Positions 6,984-16,400 of a stretch of DNA of 64,000 bases are shown here, piece after piece. Source of the stretch: Kosmotogaceae bacterium UBA1373 (GTDB lineage Bacteria > Thermotogota > Thermotogae > Petrotogales > Kosmotogaceae); the NCBI GenBank assembly GCA_002305955.1, contig DBRH01000012.1:178118-242117 (forward strand), written 5' to 3'. Numbering within the stretch: the stretch's first letter is position 1; each line of letters opens with the position of its first letter. Both the position numbers and the translations under genes were made by a program. The notes under the pieces were generated by a model, which saw only the letters and a program-made list of their open reading frames with translations, made no database searches and was not told where the DNA came from.

Positions 6984-9340
6984 TGCTTCTGGAAAATTTC
7001 CTGGAGAACGCGGAGGAGGTTATTTCGCTTTTCGAAAGGGAAAGCGAAGAAGCTTCTCTTCACGCGGAACTAGTTAGGCTCTCGTCTCTGATCGATCCGG
7101 AAGAGTTCGAGTTCTTCCCTTCTTTGAAAGAGTACCTCGCGAAGTTCTTGACGTATTTCTCACCTCTGGACTCTCTACCCCGGGACAGAAGAATGACGAG
7201 GATAGAGAACGGCCACAAGATGATCGATAAGCTCCGCGAAATCTTCTTGAGCAGAAGCGAGGAAGAAATCCTGAGTCTTATAGGCAAGCCCGTTGCGGCC
7301 GCCACTTCGATCAAGTACGCCACCTCTGTCGGCGAATCGAGGTCGAAGATACTCAAGCGTATGGGAATAGAGACCGTGGGAGATCTCGTGAACTATTTCC
7401 CGCGCGACTACGAAGACAGGAGAACGATAGTGCCCTTGTCCTCGATAGCCGGCGAAGAGAAGGTCAGCATAAAGGGGAAACTCCTGAATTATTCGGTGAA
7501 AAAAGTCTCGGGTTATACCATCGTTTCGGCCGTTGTGAGCGATGGCTTCGGTCAGATTCTTCTCAAGTGGTTCAATCAGGACTATATTCTACAGAGACTG
7601 GTGAAGGAACGCGTCTATCTGATACACGGAACGGCGAAGAAAACGCCTTTCGGCCCGCTGGAAATGAACTCGCCCGAAATAGAGGAGATAGAGGGAGAAG
7701 TACCCCGGGAGATCCTCCCGGTTTATTCCCTGACCTCGGGCATCTCCATGAACATGATGCGCAAGATAATGAAAAGGAACCTCGGGGTAGTGAAGTCACT
7801 CGACGAGTTGCTGCCCGATTTCGTCGGGAGTGAGAGAGAGCTGATGTCCAGAAGACACGCGATGACTTCGATCCACTTTCCCCTCAGCCTTTTCGAGATG
7901 GCAAGGGCCAGAAAGTATCTCGTCTATGAAGAGTTCTTCCTCTTCGAGCTGGCCATTCTCTACAACCGTTCCCAGCTGAGGAAAAGCAGGGGAGGCATCG
8001 CGAAAACCATCTCCGGCGAGCTCTCGAAAAAGCTGATCGTGAGACTGCCCTTCGAGCTGACGGGCGATCAGATCAAGGTCTTTGAAGAGATAAGGGAAGA
8101 TATGAGGTCGTCCAATCCGATGAACAGGCTGCTCCAGGGCGACGTTGGTTCAGGCAAGACCATGGTGGCCGAACTGGCGATGGTGGACAATTTCGAAGCC
8201 GGTTACCAGAGCGCACTGATGGTGCCGACCTCGGTTCTGGCGATGCAGCATTTCGAGAAACTTTCCAGCGATCTCGAACCGCTGGGAATAAAGGTTGAAC
8301 TGCTCACCGGTTCGCTCAAGAAGAGCGAGCAGGACCGAATCAGGCTCGGTCTGGTGATGGGGGAGATAGACATCGTCATCGGCACGCACGCACTGATACA
8401 GGAAGGGGTCGATTTCGAGAATCTCGGCTTGATCGTGGTCGATGAACAGCACAGGTTCGGAGTGAGGCAGAGGGAGGCGCTGACCACGAAGGGACACCTC
8501 GTCGATAGCCTCATCATGACCGCGACACCCATTCCAAGGACCCTGGCCATGACGGCGTACGGCGACCTCGATGTATCGACCATCATGACCATGCCCAAGG
8601 GGCGAAATCCAGTGAGGACGATGCTCATCTCCAGGAGCCGGACGCGTGAACTGCACTCCTTTATAATGGAAGAACTGAAGATGGGACACCAGATCTTCTT
8701 CATCTACCCTCTGGTAGAGGAGTCGGAGCAGATAGATCTGAAAAACGCCACCGACGAGGCGGAGAGGTTGAGAAGCGAGGTCTTTCAGGGCGTGGGCGTA
8801 GAGCTTCTGCACGGAAGAATGAGCGACCTCGAGAAGCAGGAAGTCATGGGGCGCTTTCGATCTAAGGAGAGCATGATACTCGTTTCCACGACCGTGGTCG
8901 AGGTCGGCATAGATATACCCTCCGCAACGGTCATGGTGATCGAACACCCTGAGAGGTTCGGGCTGGCCCAGCTCCACCAGCTCAGGGGCAGGGTCGGAAG
9001 GAGTTCGCTGAAATCTTACTGTATCATGGTCCTGGGTAGCGGAGTATCGAAGGAAGCGCTCGACAGGCTGCGCGATTTCTCCAGAACGATGGATGGTTTC
9101 ACGGTTGCGGAACTTGACCTCAAATTGAGGGGCCCAGGCGAATTCATGGGGTTGAGACAGCACGGTCTGCCGCAGTTCTCGCTCGGCGACATAGTTAGGG
9201 ACTCCGATCTGCTCATGGCCGCACGCGATGATGCTGCTAAATTGCTCAAGAACGATCCAAATTTGCAGAGTTTGGGCGCGTTACGCCTTGAGATAGAAAA
9301 AAGGTTCTCCGATAGCATCAACCTGATAGAGGTGGGATAG
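6983..9340 (+). CDS. recG: ATP-dependent DNA helicase RecG
   Basis: Branch-migration helicase that reverses stalled forks and processes Holliday junctions. 785 residues, the long form with an extra N-terminal helical part of about 100 residues as in Thermotoga RecG. A wedge/OB domain precedes the motor, which carries GDVGSGKT (Walker A), DEQHRFG (motif II), TATPIPRT (motif III) and QLRGRVGRS (motif VI). ATG 6983 overlaps the degV stop (TAATG). An in-frame upstream extension to 6923 lies inside degV and is not needed. Confidence 0.95.
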   Translation: MLLENFLENAEEVISLFERESEEASLHAELVRLSSLIDPEEFEFFPSLKEYLAKFLTYFSPLDSLPRDRRMTRIENGHKMIDKLREIFLSRSEEEILSLIGKPVAAATSIKYATSVGESRSKILKRMGIETVGDLVNYFPRDYEDRRTIVPLSSIAGEEKVSIKGKLLNYSVKKVSGYTIVSAVVSDGFGQILLKWFNQDYILQRLVKERVYLIHGTAKKTPFGPLEMNSPEIEEIEGEVPREILPVYSLTSGISMNMMRKIMKRNLGVVKSLDELLPDFVGSERELMSRRHAMTSIHFPLSLFEMARARKYLVYEEFFLFELAILYNRSQLRKSRGGIAKTISGELSKKLIVRLPFELTGDQIKVFEEIREDMRSSNPMNRLLQGDVGSGKTMVAELAMVDNFEAGYQSALMVPTSVLAMQHFEKLSSDLEPLGIKVELLTGSLKKSEQDRIRLGLVMGEIDIVIGTHALIQEGVDFENLGLIVVDEQHRFGVRQREALTTKGHLVDSLIMTATPIPRTLAMTAYGDLDVSTIMTMPKGRNPVRTMLISRSRTRELHSFIMEELKMGHQIFFIYPLVEESEQIDLKNATDEAERLRSEVFQGVGVELLHGRMSDLEKQEVMGRFRSKESMILVSTTVVEVGIDIPSATVMVIEHPERFGLAQLHQLRGRVGRSSLKSYCIMVLGSGVSKEALDRLRDFSRTMDGFTVAELDLKLRGPGEFMGLRQHGLPQFSLGDIVRDSDLLMAARDDAAKLLKNDPNLQSLGALRLEIEKRFSDSINLIEVG

Positions 9341-9916
9341 TTGTTGACGTTGACCGGCGGCGAATGGTCCCGCAGAAGGATAGAGGTAACGGAGAGAGAA
9401 GTGACACGTTACACCCCGCAGACAGCCCGGAAAGCTATTTTCGATATTATCGACGTGGAAGGGAAAAGTTTTCTGGACCCCTTCTCTGGGAGTGGCGTGA
9501 TGGTCTTCGAGGCCCTTAGCCGACGTGCCGAACGGGCGACGGCTATCGACGTTTCGCGTACGGCATGCAAAACGATCCGGAGAAACATGGACCGTCTAGA
9601 CCCTTCGATGAAGCTCGATATTCTCTGCGGAGATTTCCGTAGAATGCTGCCCCTCCTGGCGGCGAGGGGAGAGCGGTTCGACTTCGTTTTCGCAGATCCG
9701 CCTTTTGATCGCAACTATATGCCTCCCTTCTTGAAATCTCTTTTGGAGAACCGCTCAATACTAAACCGAGGCTCGCTGATAATAGTCGAAACCTCAGAGG
9801 AAGAATCGCTCTTCGCGGGAAGGGAAGAGATGGGTTTTTTGAAAATGAAAGACAGGAGGAATTACGCGAACGTGGTATTTACGTTCCTGGTGATGACAGA
9901 TGAAGTTCCTCGTTGA
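9341..9916 (+). CDS. rsmD: 16S rRNA (guanine-966-N2)-methyltransferase RsmD
   Basis: SAM-dependent methyltransferase of 191 residues. FLDPFSGSGVMVFEALSR binds SAM, and DFVFADPPF is the catalytic N/D-PP-Y/F motif of N2-guanine methylases. It starts at TTG 9341, directly after the recG stop (a second TTG follows), with GAGGTGGG upstream. It overlaps the next gene by 17 nt. Confidence 0.9.
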   Translation: MLTLTGGEWSRRRIEVTEREVTRYTPQTARKAIFDIIDVEGKSFLDPFSGSGVMVFEALSRRAERATAIDVSRTACKTIRRNMDRLDPSMKLDILCGDFRRMLPLLAARGERFDFVFADPPFDRNYMPPFLKSLLENRSILNRGSLIIVETSEEESLFAGREEMGFLKMKDRRNYANVVFTFLVMTDEVPR

Positions 9917-10379
9917 TGAATCGCTTTCAAAATTGGGCAGAAAGCTTAGAATACTGGGACTGGACACGGTCGTTTGCGGCTGGCAGACTTTTGACTCTTC
10001 GCTGACGGAGAGAGACATCTTTTTGACTACCAGCAAACGTTTTCTAGAAAGGGCCATTAAAAGCCACCTTCGCTGTTATCTTCTCAAGTCTAGTAACTGG
10101 AGGAGTCAGCTGAAGTCCGTCTTTCAGAGGTACTCAATTCGGGTGGAAGGTCTGAAGCCCTTCAGTCGCTGCTCGGTCTGCAACGGCGAACTGGAAGAGG
10201 CTTCTTCTGAGGATCTCTGCTCGGTTCCCGAGTACGTAATGTTGAACAACGAAAACCTGCGAAAGTGCAAAAACTGTGGCAGGGTTTACTGGAAGGGCAG
10301 CCACGTAGAACATATGAGGTCGCTCTACCGGATAGTCGCCGAGACGAGTGGTGATAAAACTGAACAGAGTCCATTTTGA
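9900..10379 (+). CDS. Mut7-C RNase domain protein with zinc ribbon
   Basis: 159 residues. The N-terminal half (MKFLVDESLSKLGRKLRILG, then LTTSKRF) fits the Mut7-C domain, a PIN-like fold predicted to have RNase activity. The C-terminal half has CSVCNGEL and CKNCGRVYWKGSH, two CxxC pairs forming a zinc ribbon. It overlaps rsmD by 17 nt and the kinase gene by 32 nt. The conserved Asp near the N-terminus suggests metal-dependent activity, which is inference from the family. Confidence 0.85.
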   Translation: MKFLVDESLSKLGRKLRILGLDTVVCGWQTFDSSLTERDIFLTTSKRFLERAIKSHLRCYLLKSSNWRSQLKSVFQRYSIRVEGLKPFSRCSVCNGELEEASSEDLCSVPEYVMLNNENLRKCKNCGRVYWKGSHVEHMRSLYRIVAETSGDKTEQSPF

Positions 10380-13059
10380 AACCTCGCACGAGAAGATAAT
10401 ACAGAGACTAATGAAGAGGATCTCAGAGGGTTTCTCGGAAGATGTATCTCTGTACATTCTCGAAAAATACAAAGGCGTTTACAAAGAGATTGCATTCGGA
10501 GAGAAGCTCCAGAGGTCCGGCCGGGAGATAAGGCTTGAATCGAACGAATCGCTGGAAGAGTTTACCTCCGGCCTCTTCTCTGGAACCGTCACGGTGCACA
10601 GTCGCTTGGATTCAGCCGAGGAGTCGAGGGATCTACTCTTTTTGAACCACGAGGGCGATCCGCTCGGGCTGCTCTCACTTCCGCGTGGCTCGTCTATAGC
10701 CAGCACCCTGAAAGGATGGATTTCCGAACTGGAGATGGCGCTCCACTATTCGCTGACACGTAACTACGAACAGGAAGGTTACAGAAGACTGAAGCTGGTA
10801 TCGCGCCTCACGTCCGTACTTGAGAGCGAAACGATGATAGAGCGTCTGATCTACTCTTCTATGGAGGTCGCCAGAGAAATGCTAAGGGTGAGGTGGATCT
10901 TCTTTCTGGAGCAATCTGGAAGTAAATTCGCTCTGAAGGCCGCGATCGGGGAAGGCAGGAGTCCCCTGAAAAGCATCGAGTTCCAGCTTTCCGTCCAGCA
11001 GCTGGACTATCTGACTTCAGGAAGGCTGTTCGTTTCGGCGAAAAAATCGGATATATCCTCGGTTTTCTTCGACGACGGGGCAGCGGTGGGATCTTTCATC
11101 GTCGTGCCTCTACTCTCCGAAGGCGATTTCATAGGCTTCTTTCTGGCCGCCGACCGGGAGGAAGTGGAAGGGGAATTCAGGCCTTACAGACATCTGGATG
11201 AGGAAGACGTGAGATTGCTCGATGATGTCGGCCGGAGAATGGGCGTCGCAATAAGCAAGATCCGGCTGACTTCAAGGCTGGAACTGGAAGTCAGAAAACT
11301 GAAGCAGCTTGGCAAGAAACACGAAGAATCGATAAGCGAGCAAAAGGATCAGCTGTTCAAGCTGGGCGCGCTCCACAAGATATCTCAGGCTATGAGGAAG
11401 AGCCTAGATTATGAGAGGATAGTGAGTATTCTCCTGGTCGGAGCGACACATTCTGCGGGCCTGAGGTTCGACAGGGCTTTCTTTCTAAAGAAAAACTCGC
11501 GCATGGCTCTTCTGACTGTGGAGGCAAAGGTCGCGAGAGACGAAGGCGGAGAGTTCGAAAGAGCAGTGTACGGAGATCTTTCGAGATATCTGCAGTATGT
11601 TTCGCTAGAACGTCACTTCGTTACCGATAAAGATAACCACATTTCCGTTTCATATCTTGGGAATATGATTCTCGAGAGAGTCGTCAACCGTCGAAAGATT
11701 GTCCATGTAACACCCGACATGGGCCGGTTCAGAAGCGAAGAGCTCTCCATGCTCAACAAAATAGTCGGAACGCAGGATTATTTGGTGGCGCCGGTTTCCG
11801 GGGAAAAGGACGTTCAGGGTGTCATAGTGGTCGATAAGGCCCTGACCGGAAACAAAATAAGTAACGCCGACACGGAAATACTGGGTCTACTGGCCGATAG
11901 CGCCGGTGTGGCGCTAGAACTGACGGGGAATTACGAGAGGCTGCTGGAGATAACCGACAGCCTCGAGAAGGAGAGAAACCTTTCCAATTACTACCGAAAA
12001 TTCGTGTCCAGCATTCTTCAGTCTCTCGAGTCGTCGATTGTGGTCTGTTCTCCGTTCGGAGAGATAACCGAGGTCAACCGCACCGCCGAACTCTTGCTAG
12101 ATGCAAAGCGCGAGGAGTTGATCGGTAAGAATGTCGAGATTCTGACCGGAAAACTGGAAGGCGTCCTGGAGTTGCTCTTCGACGTTTTAAGAATCGGTGA
12201 AACTATAACGCTCAGCGATCAGAGATTCGAAAGTCTCGGCGAAAGATACTTCGACGTAAAGATAACTCCTCTCAGACAGGACAGCGGAGGACATCTCGCC
12301 GGCGTGATTATCTCCATGGACGAAGTGACCAGGCGCAGAAAGCTTGAACAGGAATTCAAGAGCAGAGAAAAGCTAGCCGCCCTCGGTGAGATGTCGGCCA
12401 GAGTCGCCCACGAAATCAGGAATCCCATCACGATAATAGGTGGATTCATCAAAAGAATGGCCGCTACAAACGATAGGGAAAAGATGGGAGAATATGCGAC
12501 AATATTGAGAGAAGAACTCGGAAGACTCGACGGTATAGTGAGGGAAGTTCTGGAGATTTCCAGGGCAAGAACCAGTATTCAGGAAGAGGGATTCGATTTT
12601 CTGGCACTGACGAAAGAGGTACTGGACGGTTTTCAGGAAAGGGCCCTGGAAGATAATGTTAAGCTGGTTCTGGAATCGAAAGAAGAGAAGCTGGAATATT
12701 ACGCAGATAAAAATAGAATCAAACAGGTTATAATCAACCTTGTTCAGAACGCGATTGAGGCATCTGAACATTACGGAGAGGTGCTTGTCAAGATAGATAA
12801 AGATCCTAGAAACGTTGTCTTTTCGGTATGGAATAGTGGCAGAGTCATTCCTCAGGAGATTCTGAAGAGAATATTCGAACCTTTCTTCACAACTAAAACT
12901 CTGGGTACCGGTCTGGGCCTTTCGATATGCAGGAAGATAGTTCAGGAGCACGGAGGCGAAATTGAAGCCGAAAGCGGGGAGAAAGGCACTGTGTTCACCT
13001 TCAGATTGCCGGTTCAAAAGATTGGGAGGTTTGATCGTGAAAAAAATACTTATCGTTGA
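10348..13059 (+). CDS. Soluble GAF/PAS sensor histidine kinase
   Basis: 903 residues with no membrane segment, so it senses a cytosolic signal. Order: a short N-terminal part, a GAF-like domain about 150-305, a coiled coil about 310-345, a second GAF about 350-540, PAS about 555-665, HisKA with phospho-acceptor His688 in AHEIRNP, and an ATPase domain with NLVQNAIEA and GTGLGLSICRKIVQEHGG. GTG 10348 (or GTG 10351) lies inside the previous gene. It overlaps the receiver gene by 23 nt, so the two form a pair, and the polysaccharide genes follow directly. Confidence 0.92.
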   Translation: MVIKLNRVHFETSHEKIIQRLMKRISEGFSEDVSLYILEKYKGVYKEIAFGEKLQRSGREIRLESNESLEEFTSGLFSGTVTVHSRLDSAEESRDLLFLNHEGDPLGLLSLPRGSSIASTLKGWISELEMALHYSLTRNYEQEGYRRLKLVSRLTSVLESETMIERLIYSSMEVAREMLRVRWIFFLEQSGSKFALKAAIGEGRSPLKSIEFQLSVQQLDYLTSGRLFVSAKKSDISSVFFDDGAAVGSFIVVPLLSEGDFIGFFLAADREEVEGEFRPYRHLDEEDVRLLDDVGRRMGVAISKIRLTSRLELEVRKLKQLGKKHEESISEQKDQLFKLGALHKISQAMRKSLDYERIVSILLVGATHSAGLRFDRAFFLKKNSRMALLTVEAKVARDEGGEFERAVYGDLSRYLQYVSLERHFVTDKDNHISVSYLGNMILERVVNRRKIVHVTPDMGRFRSEELSMLNKIVGTQDYLVAPVSGEKDVQGVIVVDKALTGNKISNADTEILGLLADSAGVALELTGNYERLLEITDSLEKERNLSNYYRKFVSSILQSLESSIVVCSPFGEITEVNRTAELLLDAKREELIGKNVEILTGKLEGVLELLFDVLRIGETITLSDQRFESLGERYFDVKITPLRQDSGGHLAGVIISMDEVTRRRKLEQEFKSREKLAALGEMSARVAHEIRNPITIIGGFIKRMAATNDREKMGEYATILREELGRLDGIVREVLEISRARTSIQEEGFDFLALTKEVLDGFQERALEDNVKLVLESKEEKLEYYADKNRIKQVIINLVQNAIEASEHYGEVLVKIDKDPRNVVFSVWNSGRVIPQEILKRIFEPFFTTKTLGTGLGLSICRKIVQEHGGEIEAESGEKGTVFTFRLPVQKIGRFDREKNTYR

Positions 13060-13387
13060 AGATGAGAAAAACATGAGATTTCTCTTAAAGGAAGAGCTAA
13101 AAGAAGAAGGTTACGAAGTGACCGTCGCAAGCAACGCCCAGGAGGCCGAGAAAATCCTCGACGGCGGAGTTCGCTTCGATCTCGTTACGATAGATATAGA
13201 GATGGAAGGGATGAACGGCCTCGAACTGGCCGGCCTCATGAGAAAGCGGTTGCCCGACTTGAAGATAGTTCTTCTCACGGCCTACACGCATTACAAACAC
13301 GATCTCTCTTCCTGGGCAGCGGACGCTTACATCGTGAAATCACCGGATTTTTCCGAATTGAAAGCGTTGATAAGAGAACTGATATAG
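13037..13387 (+). CDS. Single-domain response regulator
   Basis: 116-residue CheY-like receiver with no output domain. Acidic pair EDE near the N-terminus, phospho-acceptor Asp53 in TIDIEM, the Thr of LLTAY and the Lys of IVKSPD are present. GTG 13037 lies 7 nt after GGGAGG and inside the kinase gene. Without a DNA-binding domain it must act through protein contact or a phosphorelay. The next gene, 27 nt on, is the SLBB export protein. Confidence 0.92.
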   Translation: MKKILIVEDEKNMRFLLKEELKEEGYEVTVASNAQEAEKILDGGVRFDLVTIDIEMEGMNGLELAGLMRKRLPDLKIVLLTAYTHYKHDLSSWAADAYIVKSPDFSELKALIRELI

Positions 13388-13414
13388 GAGAATTTAAAGA
13401 GAGGGGGACATAAA

Positions 13415-16400
13415 ATGCACTTAAAAAAGACGATCATGATTGTGCTTCTGGCACTCCTGCCCATTCTAGTTACGGCCTACAAAATCAGACCGGGTGATGT
13501 TCTTTATGTTTCGGTCTATGGTTCCGCAGAGCTGTCGGGAGAAATTGTCGTGGGGCCGGACGGCACCGCGTCGATACCACCGCTGGGCAGCGTGGCGGTG
13601 CTGGGCAAGACGCTCGAAGAGGCTGAGTCGCTTTTATCTGGTAAATACCTGAGTGGAGGAATTCTGGCGACGAGGCCACCGGTGACGGTCTCGGTAAAAT
13701 CTTACGCGCCTTTCATGTTCTACGTTCTCGGAGAGGTTAACAAGCCTGGTGCAATAGAATGGAGGAAGGACAGTCTTACCGTATCGCAGATGATAGCTCT
13801 GGCCGGAGGGCTGAAGGACGGGGCAGACCTTTCCGCCTCCTTCCTGGTCGAGAGCAACGGAAATAGAAAGCATATAGACCTCTCTTCTTTTTTGGTCGGC
13901 GGAGAGGCATCGTCGATGACACTGGCCGAGGGTACGACGCTTTTCATACCTGCCGGTGCCAAAGCCTGGATCAGGAGCATCGGAGAGTTCAGATCCCCTG
14001 CCCTGATAAGGTACAACCCGGGGTTGACACTCACCCAGGTGGTTGCCCAGTCGGGCGGACTGACGGAAAACGCCGACGGAAATGAGATCTTGATAATAGG
14101 AGAGGGCGTTCAGGGTGGAAAAAGGGTGGTCGATCTCAACTCAGTGCTCTCCGGTGTCACAGTTGACCCGTTGATCCCAGCGGGTAGTATAGTGGTCGCC
14201 AACGACTCCTCCGTTAAATCGGTGAAGTTGCTGGGCGAGGTGGGTTCGCCGTCGTCGATAAGTTTCAGGGATGGACTGACCCTGATTCAAGCCATTGGGC
14301 AGGCCGGCGGTGTCAAATCCGGCGCCGGGAGCCAGCTGTTTATAATAAGGGGCGAGCTCTCTGAACCTTTGAGAATCGAATTGATCCCTCTATTGAGAGG
14401 TGAGATCAAGGATGTGCCACTCAAACCGGGAGACACCATCTTCGTTCCGCGTGAAAGCGAGAAGTTTGTTTACATCTCCTCGCCGACCTTCGGAGGAAAG
14501 GTGGAGTTCGGCGTCGATGAGTCGATCACCCTGGCCAACGCTCTGGTGAAGGTGGATTTGTACAACCCGGCCGGCGACGAGAGCTTAATACTGGTAGAAC
14601 CATCTGGAGAGCGTGTAGAAGTTCGTCTCAACGAGGACAGGATCCTTCAATCGGGTTCTATGATACTCGTTAGCGGCGGTGTTAAAAGCGTTTATATCGC
14701 CGGCGAGGTCAACTCTCCGGGTATGATGCAGTTCGGAAATTTCGACGAAATCACTCTGGCCAAAGTGATATCGAGGGCCGGCGGCTACACCGAAAAGGCC
14801 GGTGGCGTGGAGATAATCTCTCCCGGTGGAAAGTCGGTCTATTCGACTGAACAGGCCTTGAGGAGCGATGTGAAGCTCTCTGTGCAATCGATAGTCCTTG
14901 TGGGGAGGGTCGAAGAGAGATACGTGTATGTCGTGGCTCCGGGGAGCGGTGGGAGGATAGATTTCAAGGAGAATGAAAGTTTCACTCTGAAGAATCTCCT
15001 GGCCAGGCTCAACCTTCTCAACCTGAACTCCTCAAAGGAGATCGAAGTTATAGAGCCGTCGGGGAAGGTCAACGCGGTGGCCGCCTCGCGGTTGAAAGAG
15101 AGTGATCTGCCGCTTCAGGCAGGGGCGATCGTCATCGTGCCCGAGATGAGTTCGTGGGTTTACGTCTTCGGAGAGGTGTCCAGACCGGGAAAGATCGAAG
15201 TCGACGGAGAAGATCTCACACTCACCAGGGTGCTTAGCTCAAGCGGTGGATACACGGGGGTGGCCGACATATCGAGCGTGGAGGTTCTCTCGGCCGGAAA
15301 AAGTGTGAAAGTCAATCTGCAGGAGATCCTCAAAGGCAGTATCCCCGATGTCAAAATAGAATACGACGATCTTATATACGTACCCAGACTGGATAACAGG
15401 TTTGTTTACATTGTGTCGCGCAACAAAGGAGGAAAGGTCGATTTCGGCAGCGGCGAGAATATCACGCTGAGGAACGCGCTGGCCAAGCTCAACCTGGTGG
15501 AAGTGTCCTCGGAGAAGACCGTTCGTGCCATAGAGCCAGACGGGAAGGTCACGGAAGTGAGCATCAAATCTCTTGAGAGCGCCGATGTGGTGATCGAGAC
15601 CGGTACCATAATCTTCTACCCGGAACCGTACAGCACGGCTTCGGTGCTTGGACAGGTCAGGAACCCCGGAACGGTCACGCTTCAACCGGATGTTCCTTTC
15701 ACACTATCCAACATCCTAGCGGCCGCCGGCGGCTTCACAGAGCGGGCCGATGAAAAGAGAATAACCGTCATGATCACCGACAGTTCATCGGTGACCACGT
15801 ACGGTATGGATATCATTTCCGGCGGGAAGACCATATACATAAAAGATGGTTCTACCGTCTTCGTTCCGGAACTCGAGAGCTCCTACGTGTACGTTATCGG
15901 GGGCGTCAAGGCTCCCGGCGTCAAGACTCTCGATCACGACGGAGACCTCCCCACTGTTACGAAGGTCATCGCGCTGGCCGGCGGATTAATCGATCCGACC
16001 GCGGGAAGCGTCGAGATCGTTGAGAACCAGAGCAGACAGAAGCTTGACCTCCAGCGGATAATGAGGGGCGATTCTCCCGACGTTAAGATCGCTTCCGGCT
16101 CGGTTATATACGTGCCGGAAATCCCCGGGAAGTACGTTTACATAGTATCCGACAGCGGCGGTGGAAAGGTCGATTTCAGCTCCAGCGAGTCTATGACGCT
16201 CAGAAACGCCCTGGCCAGGGAGAATCTGCTCGATCTCAACTCCGACGGCAGGGTGACGATCATCTCTCCCGACGGAAGCAAGAGGGAGAGAATTCTCTCC
16301 GATCTGAAGGAGAGCGACATTTCGCTCCAGTCGGGTTCGATAATACTCTATCCCATCACCGACAGGCAGATCTATGTTCTCGGGGCCGTTAGAAGTCCGG

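Noticed and set aside
8150..9163. A 337-codon open frame on the minus strand inside recG
   Set aside because: It is the antisense shadow of the conserved helicase motor; it has no ribosome site and its product is low-complexity His/Gln/Arg-rich.
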